A stretch of DNA of 64,000 bases from Selenomonas sp963528755 (GTDB lineage: Bacteria; Bacillota; Negativicutes; Selenomonadales; Selenomonadaceae), in contig NZ_CAURXA010000002.1 in NCBI RefSeq assembly GCF_963528755.1, positions 62,001 through 126,000 of the forward strand, in the 5' to 3' direction. Each line of letters begins with the position of its first letter. Position 1 is the stretch's first letter. Below the pieces are notes generated by a model. That model was given only the letters and a program-made list of their open reading frames with translations, was not told where the DNA came from and made no database searches. This document shows, piece after piece, positions 17,283-27,930 of this stretch. A program made the translations under genes and the position numbers.

Positions 17283-18452
17283 ATGCAGGCAATCGAAATC
17301 AAGAAAGGCATCTACTGGGTCGGCGCCATCGACTGGTCGATGCGCAGTTTTCACGGCTACGAGACGGGACGCGGTTCAAGCTACAATGCCTACCTCATCC
17401 TCGACGAGAAAATCACGCTGATCGACACGGTGAAAGAACCGTTCCGTGATGAGCTGATTTCACGCATCTCTTCCGTCATCGACCCCGCCAAGATCGACAT
17501 CATCGTTTCAAACCATGTCGAGCCCGATCACTCCGGCTCTATCCCTGCGATGATGAAGCTTTGCCCCAAGGCGGAAATCTATACGAGCGATCCCAACGGC
17601 TTCAAGGGATTGACCGCCCACTACGGCGATCTTCCCTACCACGGCGTCAAGGCGGGTGACACACTGAGCCTCGGCAAGCGCACGCTCACGTTCGTGCCGA
17701 CGCCCATGCTCCACTGGCCCGACAGCATGGTCACCTACTGCCCCGAAGAGAAGATTCTCTTCTCGAACGACGCTTTCGGTCAGCACCTTGCCGCTTCCAA
17801 GCTCTTCGACGATGAAGTGGACTTCGCCGTACTCATGGAAGAGGCGAAAAAGTACTATGCGAACATCCTCATGCTCTACGGACGCCAGGCGCAGACGGCC
17901 TTGAAAGCGCTCGCAGGGATCGACATCGAGATGATCGCCACAGGACACGGCCGACTCTGGCGCTCCCATATCCCCGACATTCTCGCCGCCTACCAGAAGT
18001 GGAGTACGGGCGAGCTGGAAGATAAGGCCGTCGTCGTCTTCGACTCCATGTGGCATTCGACGGAAAAGATGGCGCGCGCCATCGCCGAGGCCTTCGCTGA
18101 AAAGGGTCTGCCCACGCAGTTCTATGACATCAAGAAGACGCATATGTCCGACATCGTCGTCGACGTCCTCACGAGCCGCTACCTTGCCGTCGGCTCGCCG
18201 ACCATCAACAACCAGATGATGCCGACCATCGCGGGTTTCCTCTGCTACCTCAAGGGACTCGCGCCGAAAGGACGCGAAGCCTTCGCCTTCGGCTCTTACG
18301 GCTGGGGCGGCCAGAGCATCAAGCTCGTCGAGGACGAGCTCAAGGCCGCCGGATGCAACATCTGCCTCGACATGATCCGCATCGCGAATGTGCCGAGCAA
18401 GGAGCAGCTCGAAGAGATTCGCGAGAAGGTCAAGGGGATTGAAATGAAGTAA
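17283..18452 (+). CDS. fprA: Flavodiiron protein (FprA, A-type flavoprotein)
   Basis: 389-aa cytosolic oxygen or NO reductase: an N-terminal metallo-beta-lactamase-like diiron domain followed by a flavodoxin domain. Diiron ligands are visible as HVEPDH (78-83), H144 in MLHWPDS, D163 and the His of ATGHGRLWR. The flavodoxin part starts near residue 245 (VVVFDSMWHSTEKMA) and binds FMN. Start at 17283 (MQAIEIKKGIYWVG) because the conserved core begins there and AAAGGCGG precedes it. Its role would be detoxifying O2 or NO in an anaerobe. Confidence 0.95.
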   Translation: MQAIEIKKGIYWVGAIDWSMRSFHGYETGRGSSYNAYLILDEKITLIDTVKEPFRDELISRISSVIDPAKIDIIVSNHVEPDHSGSIPAMMKLCPKAEIYTSDPNGFKGLTAHYGDLPYHGVKAGDTLSLGKRTLTFVPTPMLHWPDSMVTYCPEEKILFSNDAFGQHLAASKLFDDEVDFAVLMEEAKKYYANILMLYGRQAQTALKALAGIDIEMIATGHGRLWRSHIPDILAAYQKWSTGELEDKAVVVFDSMWHSTEKMARAIAEAFAEKGLPTQFYDIKKTHMSDIVVDVLTSRYLAVGSPTINNQMMPTIAGFLCYLKGLAPKGREAFAFGSYGWGGQSIKLVEDELKAAGCNICLDMIRIANVPSKEQLEEIREKVKGIEMK

Positions 18453-18461
18453 CGATACAAA

Positions 18462-18495
18462 AACGCTGCTGAAAATGCTCAGCAGCGTTTTTCTT
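18462..18495 (+). terminator. fprA terminator
   Basis: 11-bp stem AACGCTGCTGA (18462-18472) / TCAGCAGCGTT (18479-18489), followed by TTTTCTTT. Confidence 0.9.
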
Positions 18496-18504
18496 TATCG
18501 CACA

Positions 18505-18535
18505 CAAAAGCGGCAGGAGTCCGAACTCCTGCCGC
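18505..18535 (-). terminator. Terminator of the decarboxylase beta/gamma operon
   Basis: Perfect 11-bp stem GCGGCAGGAGT (18510-18520) / ACTCCTGCCGC (18525-18535); minus-strand T-run at 18506-18509. Confidence 0.85.
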
Positions 18536-18571
18536 CTCAAAAGCAGTATGACTTTTGCTATATTTTTCCTT

Positions 18572-19711
18572 TTACCGCCCGAGCATCGCGAGCATCGTGC
18601 CTGCGGCGACGGCGGTGCCGATGACGCCGGCGACGTTCGGTCCCATGGCGTGCATGAGCAGGAAGTTGCCGGGCTTCGCCTTTGCACCGACGACCTGGCT
18701 GACGCGCGCTGCCATTGGCACAGCGGAGACGCCGGCGGAGCCGATCAGCGGGTTGACCTTGTGACCCGAAACGACGTACATGATCTTGCCGAAGATGACG
18801 CCGCCCGCCGTACCGGCGATGAAGGCGACGAATCCGAGCATGATGATGAGCAGCGTGTCGCGCGTGAGGAAGTGCTCCGCCGACATCGTCATGCCCGTGC
18901 CCGTGGCGAGGAAAATCGTGATGATGTTGCACAGCGAATTCTGCGCCGTATCCGAAAGGCGGTCGGTGACGCCCGACTCACGGAAGAGGTTGCCGAGCAT
19001 GAGCATGCCCAAAAGCGCTGCGATCGACGGCAGCAGCAAGCTGATGAAGATGGTCGCGACGAGCGGGAAGATGACCTTCTCGAACTTCGTGACGTCACGC
19101 AGCTGCTCCATGACGACCTCGCGCTCCGTCTTCGTCGTGAGGAGTTTCATGACGGGAGGCTGGATGAGCGGCACGAGCGACATGTAGGAGTACGCTGCGA
19201 CAGCGATCGCCCCCAAGAGATTCGGCGCGAGCTTCGTCGCCAGATAGATGGACGTCGGTCCGTCAGCGCCGCCGATGATGCCGATGGCGGCGGATTCCTC
19301 GACAGAGAAACCGAATAATACCATGGCGAGACCGAGGGCTACGAAGACGCCGATCTGCGCCGCCGCTCCCAAGAGGAGCGTGTTCGGATTGGCGATCAGC
19401 GGGCCGAAGTCCGTCATCGCGCCGATACCGAGGAAGATCAGCGGCGGAAAGATTTCGTAGGTGATGCCGAAGTTGATCGCCTTCATGACGTTCATCTCTT
19501 CAGCGAAGAAGCCCGTCTCCGGAAAATTCGCCAAGATACAGCCAAAAGCGATCGGGCCAAGGAGCAGCGGCTCGAACTCCTTGGCAAAGGCCAGATAAAG
19601 AAGCACGAGTCCGACGAGAATCATGATGCCGTTGCCCATCGTGAAGTGGGAAAAGCCCGATCCTGCCCAGACGGCCTGCAGCGATACGATAAAAGCATTG
19701 AGGAATTCCAT
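18572..19711 (-). CDS. Na+-translocating decarboxylase, beta subunit (OadB/MmdB/GcdB family)
   Basis: 379-aa integral membrane subunit that decarboxylates carboxybiotin while exporting Na+. It has about ten hydrophobic segments and the family motifs GIGAMTDFGPLIANP, IGIIGGADGPTSIYLATK (Asp used for Na+ binding) and NPLIGSAGVSAVPMAARV. Start ATG follows AAAGGAGG. Its operon partner is the gamma-like gene 27 bp upstream; the carboxytransferase alpha subunit and biotin carrier are not in the window, so oxaloacetate, methylmalonyl-CoA and glutaconyl-CoA remain possible substrates. Confidence 0.95.
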   Translation of the reverse strand: MEFLNAFIVSLQAVWAGSGFSHFTMGNGIMILVGLVLLYLAFAKEFEPLLLGPIAFGCILANFPETGFFAEEMNVMKAINFGITYEIFPPLIFLGIGAMTDFGPLIANPNTLLLGAAAQIGVFVALGLAMVLFGFSVEESAAIGIIGGADGPTSIYLATKLAPNLLGAIAVAAYSYMSLVPLIQPPVMKLLTTKTEREVVMEQLRDVTKFEKVIFPLVATIFISLLLPSIAALLGMLMLGNLFRESGVTDRLSDTAQNSLCNIITIFLATGTGMTMSAEHFLTRDTLLIIMLGFVAFIAGTAGGVIFGKIMYVVSGHKVNPLIGSAGVSAVPMAARVSQVVGAKAKPGNFLLMHAMGPNVAGVIGTAVAAGTMLAMLGR

Positions 19712-19738
19712 GATTTTGCCTCCTTTGCATCCGATGAT

Positions 19739-20077
19739 CTAGCGCAGGGCGCGGCCGGAGTTCTTCCAGCCATCGCGCGCCAGCGGGCGGATCGTGCGGA
19801 TCGCGCCTGCCGAAAATCCCGCGAGCGTGACGGCCGCCGCAATCGCCGCGACAACCTCCGCCGAAAGGCCTTCCGGCTCGGGAGCGCGCACAGGCTCCGG
19901 CGCGGCAATCGGTGCTGCTGCGGGGGCTGCAACGGAAACCGGCGTTTCCTTCTTGCGCGTCGGATCAACGGCATGGATCAGCCGAATCAGGAGACTCAGC
20001 GAGATCAAGACGATGAATACGACGGTCATGTTGATCAGCATGATGATCAAAGGATTCGTTGTTACTGGCTGTGACAT
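19739..20077 (-). CDS. OadG-like gamma (or delta) subunit of Na+ decarboxylase
   Basis: 112-aa protein with one N-terminal membrane helix (residues about 10-34), then an Ala/Pro-rich linker (about 48-68, rich in APxA), and a second weakly hydrophobic stretch (about 72-95). This layout fits the small subunit that anchors and assembles decarboxylase pumps. GAGGTGA ribosome site. First gene of the pair with the beta subunit. Small subunits evolve fast, so the call leans on layout and neighbourhood. Confidence 0.8.
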   Translation of the reverse strand: MSQPVTTNPLIIMLINMTVVFIVLISLSLLIRLIHAVDPTRKKETPVSVAAPAAAPIAAPEPVRAPEPEGLSAEVVAAIAAAVTLAGFSAGAIRTIRPLARDGWKNSGRALR

Positions 20078-20208
20078 ACACTCACCTCATTCTTGATAGA
20101 TGAAAATGCTGCGTCTTGCAAGGAAGTGTATCGTTTCCTCATTTCTATTATAGATGAATTTTCAAAAAACTTAAAATATATTATATGAATGAAAAGAATA
20201 ACTTTTAG

Positions 20209-21002
20209 TTATCCTATGATAAGACAACGTACTTTTTCCACATAGATTCTCCGAAAGGCGGCTCTTTCTCCAAGCGTCCTCCTGTCAAGCCGCACGGAAA
20301 ATCCCGCCTTCTGCAGGCGGCTCTTCCACGAGCCGTCCTCTTCCCCTGCCAGATCGTGCGTGACATGGCGTCCGCCCGCCAAGAGGAGCGGGGCTAGCAG
20401 CACGTGCTTTTTCCCGCTCTTTTCAAGGCGCTCAAGCACCATGGCGAAGTTCGGCACATCCGCCTCCTCCAACACGCCGATATGTACGGGCAGCCCCTCT
20501 TCATCGGCACGCTGCTGCAGCAGCCTGTAGACGGGATTGTGTCTGTGCGGCGAACCGTGGCCGAGGAGCACTGTCGCCTCTCCTGTCTGCGGAGCAAGAC
20601 CAGAAAAGATCGCGGCCAAACCATGCGCGATATCATCGTTTTCCGTACCATCTGCGCGAAAGAACACAGGCTCGCCGACCTTGAGCACGTCAAAGCGCGA
20701 AGAGAACGCTTCCGCTTCCTTGAGAATCTTGTTCTCGTATTCCTCTCCTGGCGTCAAATGCGTCGGCTGCACATAGACTTCACGCACACCCGCCCGACCA
20801 AGTTCTTCCAAACGCTCCGCCAAAGAAGCCATATCGATTCCCGCCTCCTGCAGGCGGCGACGGATGAAGGCGGACGTATACGCCTCGACAACCGTGAAGT
20901 CCGGAAAGGCCTCCGTGATCTCGCGCACGATTGGCACGAGGCTTTTCTCCCGTGCCTCAGACGCACTGACGCCAAAGCTCGTGACGACGATAGCAGGGCG
21001 CA

Positions 21003-21003
<1 letters not shown>
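20209..21003 (-). CDS. cbiK: Sirohydrochlorin cobaltochelatase, CbiK type
   Basis: 264-aa class II chelatase inserting Co2+ into (siro)hydrochlorin in the anaerobic cobalamin route. Metal-binding His residues are visible in GHGSPHRHNP (148-157) and GGRHVTHD (210-217), with the conserved VQPTHLTPGEEY (78-89). No signal peptide, so cytoplasmic, unlike periplasmic CbiK-P forms. The ATG at 21003 shares its A with the glmM stop (TGATG) and has AAGGAG eight bases before it. Other cobalamin genes are absent nearby; its place after glmM is odd. Confidence 0.92.
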
Positions 21004-22352
<1,349 letters not shown>

Positions 22353-22388
22353 GAAATTCTCTCCTATTCTTCATCGCCCTTGGCGATC

Positions 22389-24005
22389 TTATTCCATAGA
22401 CTCCCTTTGCGTCAGAAAGGCGAGCGCCGCCTTCATGCCGTCGACGGCAGCACTCATGATGCCGCCCGCGTAGCCCGCACCCTCGCCGATGGGGTAAAGC
22501 CCCGAAAGGCCATGCGCCAAAAAGTTTTCCTTCTCGCGCACGATGCGGCACGGCGCAGAAGAACGCGTCTCGACACCCGTCAGCGGCACATCGGGCGCGG
22601 AAAATCCCTTCATGCGCCCGTCGAAGGCGCAGAGGGCGTCTTCCAGCGTATCCGTAACGAAGCGCGGCAGGCACTCGTGCAAATCGACGGGGCGCACGCC
22701 AGGCAAATACGTCGGCTGCACGAGGAAGTCCGCTGCGCCCTTTTGGTGTGCAAGAAAGTCACCAACGGACTGCACGGGCGCACGGTAGTCTGCACCTGCA
22801 AGCTTGAAGGCGAGGCTCTCGCACTGCCTTTGAAATTCCATTCCTGCGAGCACCTCGCCGCCGAAATCCTTCGGGCCGACCTGCACGAGAAGCGCAGCGT
22901 TCGCCACGCCCGAATCGCGCTTGTAGCAGCTCATGCCGTTCGTCGCGACGCGGGAAAGCTCGGACGCCGCCGCGACGACCTGCCCGCCTGGGCACATACA
23001 GAAGGAGTACGCGCCCCTGCCGCGCAACTTGTCCTGATAAGTGAGACTATAGTCGGCGACAGGCAGGCGCACATTCCCAGCATCCTCCCCGTACTGCACG
23101 CGATCGATGAATTCTTGGGGATGCTCAATGCGCACGCCCACGGCAAACGCCTTCGCCTCCAGAAAAAGCCCGCGCGAAAGAAGCATCTCATAGGTGTCGC
23201 GCGCTGAATGTCCAATAGCGAAGAAAGCTGCTCCGGCCTTCACGCGCTCCTCGCCGTTGACGATGAGCGCGTGGAGCGCGCCGTCTTTCAGCTCAATGTC
23301 TGTCACTTGAGCCAAAAAACGAATCTCGCCGCCCAGGCGGCGGATCTTCTCACGGATGTTCTTGACGATGCCGCGCAGGAGGTCTGTACCGACATGCGGC
23401 TTGTGCAGATACTTGATCTCCTCGGGGGCACCCGCCGCCACGAAAGCGTCGAGCACCTCGCTTATGAGGGAATCGCCGATGCGCGTCGTCAGCTTGCCGT
23501 CAGAAAACGTCCCCGCGCCGCCCTCACCGAATTGGACGTTGGAGCGCACATCGAGCATTCCCGTCTGCCAGAAGCGCTCGATCGCCGCATGACGCGCCTC
23601 GACGTCATAGCCGCGCTCTAGGACGAGCGGGGAAAGCCCCGCGCGTGCGAGCGTCAGCGCGGCGAATATGCCGGCAGGGCCGAAGCCCACGACGACAGGA
23701 CGCGCCTCGCCCGGCACGAGCGGGGAAAAGCGTGCAAGGTCAAGCTTCTCTTCCTTTTCGGCAAGCGCAACATGGCGGTCACGCCGCAAGCGCGCCAACA
23801 GCTTTTTCTCACTGCCCTGGATGCGCACATCGAGCGTATAGAGGAAGGCGAGCGGCGCTCCATGGTAGCGTCGCGCATCGAGCGCCCTTCGCACAATGCG
23901 CACTGCAAGAATATCGTCTGGAGAAACACCCAAACGCTCAGCGGCAAGAACCGCAAATGGACGTTCGTCGCTCAAGGGAACAGCATAGCTGCTGATTCGG
24001 ATCAT
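22389..24005 (-). CDS. FAD-dependent oxidoreductase, COG2509 type
   Basis: 538-aa flavoprotein of unknown reaction. After an N-terminal domain of about 100 residues comes a Rossmann FAD motif GFGPAGIFAALTLARAG followed by an acidic strand end (LVLERG), and later SDGKLTTR and the C-terminal GEGAGYAGGIMSAAVDG that closes the FAD site. The start overlaps the cdaR stop by four bases (ATGA). It is inserted between cdaR and glmM in the c-di-AMP/cell-wall operon; whether it has a cell-wall role is unknown. Confidence 0.85.
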   Translation of the reverse strand: MIRISSYAVPLSDERPFAVLAAERLGVSPDDILAVRIVRRALDARRYHGAPLAFLYTLDVRIQGSEKKLLARLRRDRHVALAEKEEKLDLARFSPLVPGEARPVVVGFGPAGIFAALTLARAGLSPLVLERGYDVEARHAAIERFWQTGMLDVRSNVQFGEGGAGTFSDGKLTTRIGDSLISEVLDAFVAAGAPEEIKYLHKPHVGTDLLRGIVKNIREKIRRLGGEIRFLAQVTDIELKDGALHALIVNGEERVKAGAAFFAIGHSARDTYEMLLSRGLFLEAKAFAVGVRIEHPQEFIDRVQYGEDAGNVRLPVADYSLTYQDKLRGRGAYSFCMCPGGQVVAAASELSRVATNGMSCYKRDSGVANAALLVQVGPKDFGGEVLAGMEFQRQCESLAFKLAGADYRAPVQSVGDFLAHQKGAADFLVQPTYLPGVRPVDLHECLPRFVTDTLEDALCAFDGRMKGFSAPDVPLTGVETRSSAPCRIVREKENFLAHGLSGLYPIGEGAGYAGGIMSAAVDGMKAALAFLTQRESME

Positions 24006-24958
24006 GGCGCGTCCGCTCCCTTTGCCTGCGCCTTCGGTTTCAACTCGACCGTAACCGTGACCTCTCGATTGGAAATCGCAACGCCATTGGGTATCGCAAG
24101 ATGTACAGTCTTCTTGCCGCTCTCTTTCATGTCTGAGATGACGATCTTCTCCGTGTCGATACTCGCCACCTTGCTGATGAGAGCGGCATCGCCCGCGATT
24201 TCGATCTTTGTCGGCTCGACCTGCACCTCGCCCAGAGTGAAGCCCTCGGGCAGAACGTCGTCGAGAACCGGATGGATGCTGACAATCTTGCGCGTCAACC
24301 CACGCGCAAGCTGTACGGAAACCTCAACCGTACGCGCGAGAAGCTCCACATCGTCGACCGCCTTGCCGTCGCTGTTGATCGGCGTCAACGGCACCTGCAA
24401 GGTGAAATCGTCACGATTTCCCGAAAGGCCGACGTAGCCGATGACGCGGTCGACCTCCGCAATGCGCGACTCAGGGCCCTCGATGACCGTGGTGTTCGCC
24501 GACTGCGAAATCTTGCCCACAGTGTAGCCTGCAGACGCCGAACCCGTGACGATGAGATCGATGCGAACCGATCGCCGCACGATCTTGTCCAAGGTGACCG
24601 AAACGGTCTCAGGCTGCGCGTCGACGAGTTCGAATCCCTGCGGCAGAACGGCCTTGACCTTGACCTCGTGCTCGCCTGAGCCAAGCCCTTCAAGATCAGC
24701 GTAAGCCTTGAATCCTTCCGGCTCTGCTGAAACAAAGAAGGAGCGCGCTCCGCGCACCTTGAGTTTCACACTTTTCTCTGACTGCGTAATCTTGTATCCC
24801 TCAGGCACATTGCGCAACTCAACAGCGACAGTAAAACTGCCTTCGATCTGCGGATTTTGCTCGTTCATGACGAAAAGCCAGAGCACGACGGCGACAACAA
24901 GGGCGATGATTTTTGCCGGGAGGTTGCGCTGGACGAGCGCACGCAATCGTGTCATCAT
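24002..24958 (-). CDS. cdaR: CdaR, YbbR-domain regulator of diadenylate cyclase
   Basis: 318-aa protein with one N-terminal membrane helix (about residues 17-36, IIALVVAVVLWLFVM) and an extracytoplasmic part made of repeated YbbR-like beta domains (VAVELRNVPEGYKI, VKVRGARSFF, repeated related segments to about residue 310). In Firmicutes such proteins bind CdaA and tune c-di-AMP synthesis. The start at 24958 overlaps the cdaA stop by four bases. Confidence 0.93.
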   Translation of the reverse strand: MMTRLRALVQRNLPAKIIALVVAVVLWLFVMNEQNPQIEGSFTVAVELRNVPEGYKITQSEKSVKLKVRGARSFFVSAEPEGFKAYADLEGLGSGEHEVKVKAVLPQGFELVDAQPETVSVTLDKIVRRSVRIDLIVTGSASAGYTVGKISQSANTTVIEGPESRIAEVDRVIGYVGLSGNRDDFTLQVPLTPINSDGKAVDDVELLARTVEVSVQLARGLTRKIVSIHPVLDDVLPEGFTLGEVQVEPTKIEIAGDAALISKVASIDTEKIVISDMKESGKKTVHLAIPNGVAISNREVTVTVELKPKAQAKGADAP

Positions 24959-25788
24959 TTCCCCTTCCTCCAATTCAACACCATGTCCTTGATACCTGTC
25001 GTCTTGGGCGTGAAGATAGGGCGCAAATAAGATTTCAGATGCTCTGAGCTAAGACGACGCACGATCCTGCCATTTTCCGCGACGGAGACCGTGCCCGTCT
25101 CCTCGCTGACGACAACAACAAGAGCATCGCACTGTTCAGAAAGACCGATGGCAGCGCGGTGACGCGTGCCAAGTTCCGTGCTCAGCGTGCGATTTTCTGT
25201 CAAAGGCAGAAGGCATCCCGCCGCGATCAGGCGCTTACCGCGTATGACAGCGGCACCGTCGTGCAAGGGCGTGTTCGGAATGAAGACGTTCATGAGAAAA
25301 TCCGCCGTGATGAGACCGTCGATCTGGACGCCCGTGGCGCTGATGTCGTTGAGTCCCATCTCACGTTCAAAGACGAGCAAGGCGCCGATCTTGCGCGAGG
25401 ACAGGAGCATCACCGCCTTGTCAAGCTCATTGACGAGTGACCGCGCCTCGTTGTCATCGAGAAAAAGTGATTTGCCGAAGAAGCGTCCCTGACCCAAATG
25501 CTCAAGCGTACGGCGAAGTTCCGGCTGAAATACAATGGGAAGCGCGACGAAGAGCAAGGTCAGCGTCTGCTGCAAGAGCCAATAGATGACGTGCAGCGAC
25601 AGCCAGTTGCAGACAATCGTGAGCCCTAGGAGCACGAGCAGCCCCTTCACCAATGTGATGGCGCGCGTATCCTGCAGCATCACATAGAGTTTGTAAAGAA
25701 TCAATGCCACGATTAGGATGTCAAGAACGTCCAACAAGCTGATCGTCGACAAGATTCCTTGAAAGTGAATCGGAATATGGAACGGCAT
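24955..25788 (-). CDS. cdaA: Diadenylate cyclase CdaA
   Basis: 277-aa membrane enzyme making c-di-AMP from two ATP. Three hydrophobic helices (about residues 20-85) precede the DAC domain with catalytic DGA (177-179) and GTRHR (207-211). The ATG at 25788 follows AGGGG by eight bases; a TTG at 25794 is possible. First gene of cdaA-cdaR-FAD enzyme-glmM-cbiK, all overlapping or within 40 bp. Confidence 0.96.
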   Translation of the reverse strand: MPFHIPIHFQGILSTISLLDVLDILIVALILYKLYVMLQDTRAITLVKGLLVLLGLTIVCNWLSLHVIYWLLQQTLTLLFVALPIVFQPELRRTLEHLGQGRFFGKSLFLDDNEARSLVNELDKAVMLLSSRKIGALLVFEREMGLNDISATGVQIDGLITADFLMNVFIPNTPLHDGAAVIRGKRLIAAGCLLPLTENRTLSTELGTRHRAAIGLSEQCDALVVVVSEETGTVSVAENGRIVRRLSSEHLKSYLRPIFTPKTTGIKDMVLNWRKGK

Positions 25789-25896
25789 AAACAAAACCCC
25801 TAGAAAAGCATCCCACCATAGTTGAACATAAAACCTATTTCTTCTCGTGTGCAGGGAAATCCTTTCGAGAAAACGAATTTGCCCAAAAGACCCATT

Positions 25897-27438
25897 TCAA
25901 ACCAAGGTGCACAGTGCACACGGTAGATTCTCCAAAATATCGGAGGCGATGAGTCCATAGCCCTTCTCCTTCGCCGCCAGATCTCCGGCAAGACCATGGA
26001 TGTAAACACCTGCGAGCGGCGCAAGCCCCGCCGCCGTCTGCTTCATAAGCCCGGCAATCGCACCTGCAAGCACATCACCCGCACCTGCCGTCGCCATACC
26101 CGAATTGCCCTTCGACGTGAGGAAGACCTGTCCGTCGGGATAGACGATGATCGTGCATTCGCTCTTGACGACGAACACGGCATGATACTCGCGTGCGGCT
26201 TCACGAGTCATGTCAAGAAGCGACGTGCGCAGATCGCTGACAGCGAGTCCCAAAAGGTGTGCCATCTCGCCGAGATGCGGCGTCAAGATCGGCACGAATG
26301 CGAAGTTCTTGAACAGATCCGTCTTGCCGCAAAACGCGTAAACGGCATCGGCATCGAGAATCAACGGCTTCTTGACGGCGGCGCAGAAATCCTGCACAAA
26401 CTTCTGCGTCTCCTGCGCCCTTCCAAGTCCCGGCCCGATGAGGACGGCGTCGAAACCTTCCGCTAGTGCCAATGCCTCGCTGAGCGCCGCGATGTCAATC
26501 ACGCCCTCCTCCGTCTCGGGAAGAGGCTTCGTCATGACCTCGGTCAATTTTCCCGCCATCATCTCCTGCAGACTTCTCGGCAGAGCCAGCACAGCAACGC
26601 CCGCGCCGCTTCTGAGAACTGCGGAAGCGGCGAGCGCCGCCGCCCCCGTCATGCCGCGCGAACCCGCAATGACGAGGATGCGCCCGCAGGAACCCTTGTG
26701 CGCATCAAGCGGGCGCGGCAGCAGAATGGGCGCCACCGTCACATCGTCAAGGTAGGTCTGGCGAATCGTATCGTCTTCGAGCAAGACTTTCGGTATGCCG
26801 ATGTCATCGACGAGAAGTTTTCCCGTCGCCGTTTCGCCGGCGCCAATCATATGCCCGAACTTCGGCAGCCCGAAGGTCACAGTGAGATCCGCGCGAATCG
26901 CCTCGAGAGAAGCGTTCCCCGTATCCGCCTCGACACCCGTCGGAATGTCGACGGCGACGACTGGCTTGCCATGACCATTGACCATGCGCACGACACGCGC
27001 GGCCGCGTCGCGCAGACTGCCCTTGAATCCCGTGCCCAGGATGCCGTCGACAACTCCATCCACGAAGCGCAGAGTCACTTGCAGTTTGTCCCAATCGCGC
27101 TCCGTTTCAAGGACGTGTACGACGACGCCCATCTTGATGATGATGTCACGGTTGAGCGCCGCACTCTTCGTCAGATGCGCAGCACTGCCCACGAGGAAGA
27201 TGCTGATCTGCGCACCATGGTTCATCAGATGGCGTGCAGCGACGAAGGCATCGCCGCCGTTATTGCCGCTTCCTGCGAGTACGCATATACGCTTGCCCGA
27301 GACGCCGCCCAAGTATTCCTCAAAGGCGGCGGCAACTTCGCGTCCCGCATTCTCCATCAGCAGAATCTCTGGTATGCCGTATTCCTCGATGGCCCTCTTG
27401 TCGATTTTCTTCATCTCATCTGCCAAAGCGATCTTCAT
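25897..27438 (-). CDS. nnrD: Bifunctional NAD(P)H-hydrate epimerase / ADP-dependent dehydratase
   Basis: 513-aa metabolite-repair enzyme. The N-terminal half (about 1-215) is the YjeF_N epimerase domain with MENAGREVA and AGSGNNGGDAFVAARHL; the C-terminal half is the ribokinase-like dehydratase with GAAALAASAVLRSGAG, LIGPGLG and the GNSGMATAGAGDVLAG signature. Start at 27438 (MKIALADEMK) follows AGGGGGAGA. It overlaps the end of acpS by 23 bp, so the two are coupled. This acpS-nnrD order is common in Firmicutes. Confidence 0.96.
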   Translation of the reverse strand: MKIALADEMKKIDKRAIEEYGIPEILLMENAGREVAAAFEEYLGGVSGKRICVLAGSGNNGGDAFVAARHLMNHGAQISIFLVGSAAHLTKSAALNRDIIIKMGVVVHVLETERDWDKLQVTLRFVDGVVDGILGTGFKGSLRDAAARVVRMVNGHGKPVVAVDIPTGVEADTGNASLEAIRADLTVTFGLPKFGHMIGAGETATGKLLVDDIGIPKVLLEDDTIRQTYLDDVTVAPILLPRPLDAHKGSCGRILVIAGSRGMTGAAALAASAVLRSGAGVAVLALPRSLQEMMAGKLTEVMTKPLPETEEGVIDIAALSEALALAEGFDAVLIGPGLGRAQETQKFVQDFCAAVKKPLILDADAVYAFCGKTDLFKNFAFVPILTPHLGEMAHLLGLAVSDLRTSLLDMTREAAREYHAVFVVKSECTIIVYPDGQVFLTSKGNSGMATAGAGDVLAGAIAGLMKQTAAGLAPLAGVYIHGLAGDLAAKEKGYGLIASDILENLPCALCTLV

Positions 27439-27814
27439 GCTTCTCCCCCTCCAGAATACATTGTGCGACGGCATATTCCCTGGCGTGACTCAAGGAAAGA
27501 TGTATGCGCCACACGCCCCTCTCCTCTGCAAGCGCCGCAAAGAACCCAGAAAGATGGACCTCAGGTGCGCCGAGCACATCGGGCACGATCTCAACATTCA
27601 GCAGCGTCCCCTGACGCAGTCCCGTGCCAAACGCCTTCAAGACAGCTTCCTTGCCGGCCCAGCGTGCTGCATACGACGCCGCACGGCCCGCACCGCGTCC
27701 ATCACAGTAAGCCCGTTCCTCCTGCGTGAAGACGCGTGCAAGAAATGCCTCTCTCCCCATCGCTTTTTTCATACGCTCGATCTCGATAATGTCCGTGCCG
27801 ACTCCCAAAACCAT
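27416..27814 (-). CDS. acpS: Holo-[acyl-carrier-protein] synthase
   Basis: 132-aa phosphopantetheinyl transferase that activates acyl carrier protein. The family motifs GVGTDIIEIERM and RWAGKEAVLKAFGTG are intact, as is LSLSHAREYAVA. The ATG at 27814 begins the conserved core and follows GGGGTGATGCG. Its 3' end overlaps nnrD. Confidence 0.96.
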   Translation of the reverse strand: MVLGVGTDIIEIERMKKAMGREAFLARVFTQEERAYCDGRGAGRAASYAARWAGKEAVLKAFGTGLRQGTLLNVEIVPDVLGAPEVHLSGFFAALAEERGVWRIHLSLSHAREYAVAQCILEGEKHEDRFGR

Positions 27815-27879
27815 CGCATCACCCCAGCTCGCAATCCGCGCCCATCGCCAAAATGCACGGCGAGTCAGACGTTCCACAA

Positions 27880-27919
27880 GAAAAGCCGGCTTTATGCGGA
27901 AAGAAATAAAGCCGGCTTT
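27880..27919 (-). terminator. motAB terminator
   Basis: AAAGCCGGCTTTAT (27882-27895) pairs with ATAAAGCCGGCTTT (27906-27919); 11 bp after the motB stop, with T-rich sequence on the minus strand after the stem. Confidence 0.8.
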
Positions 27920-27930
27920 CATCCACTATT

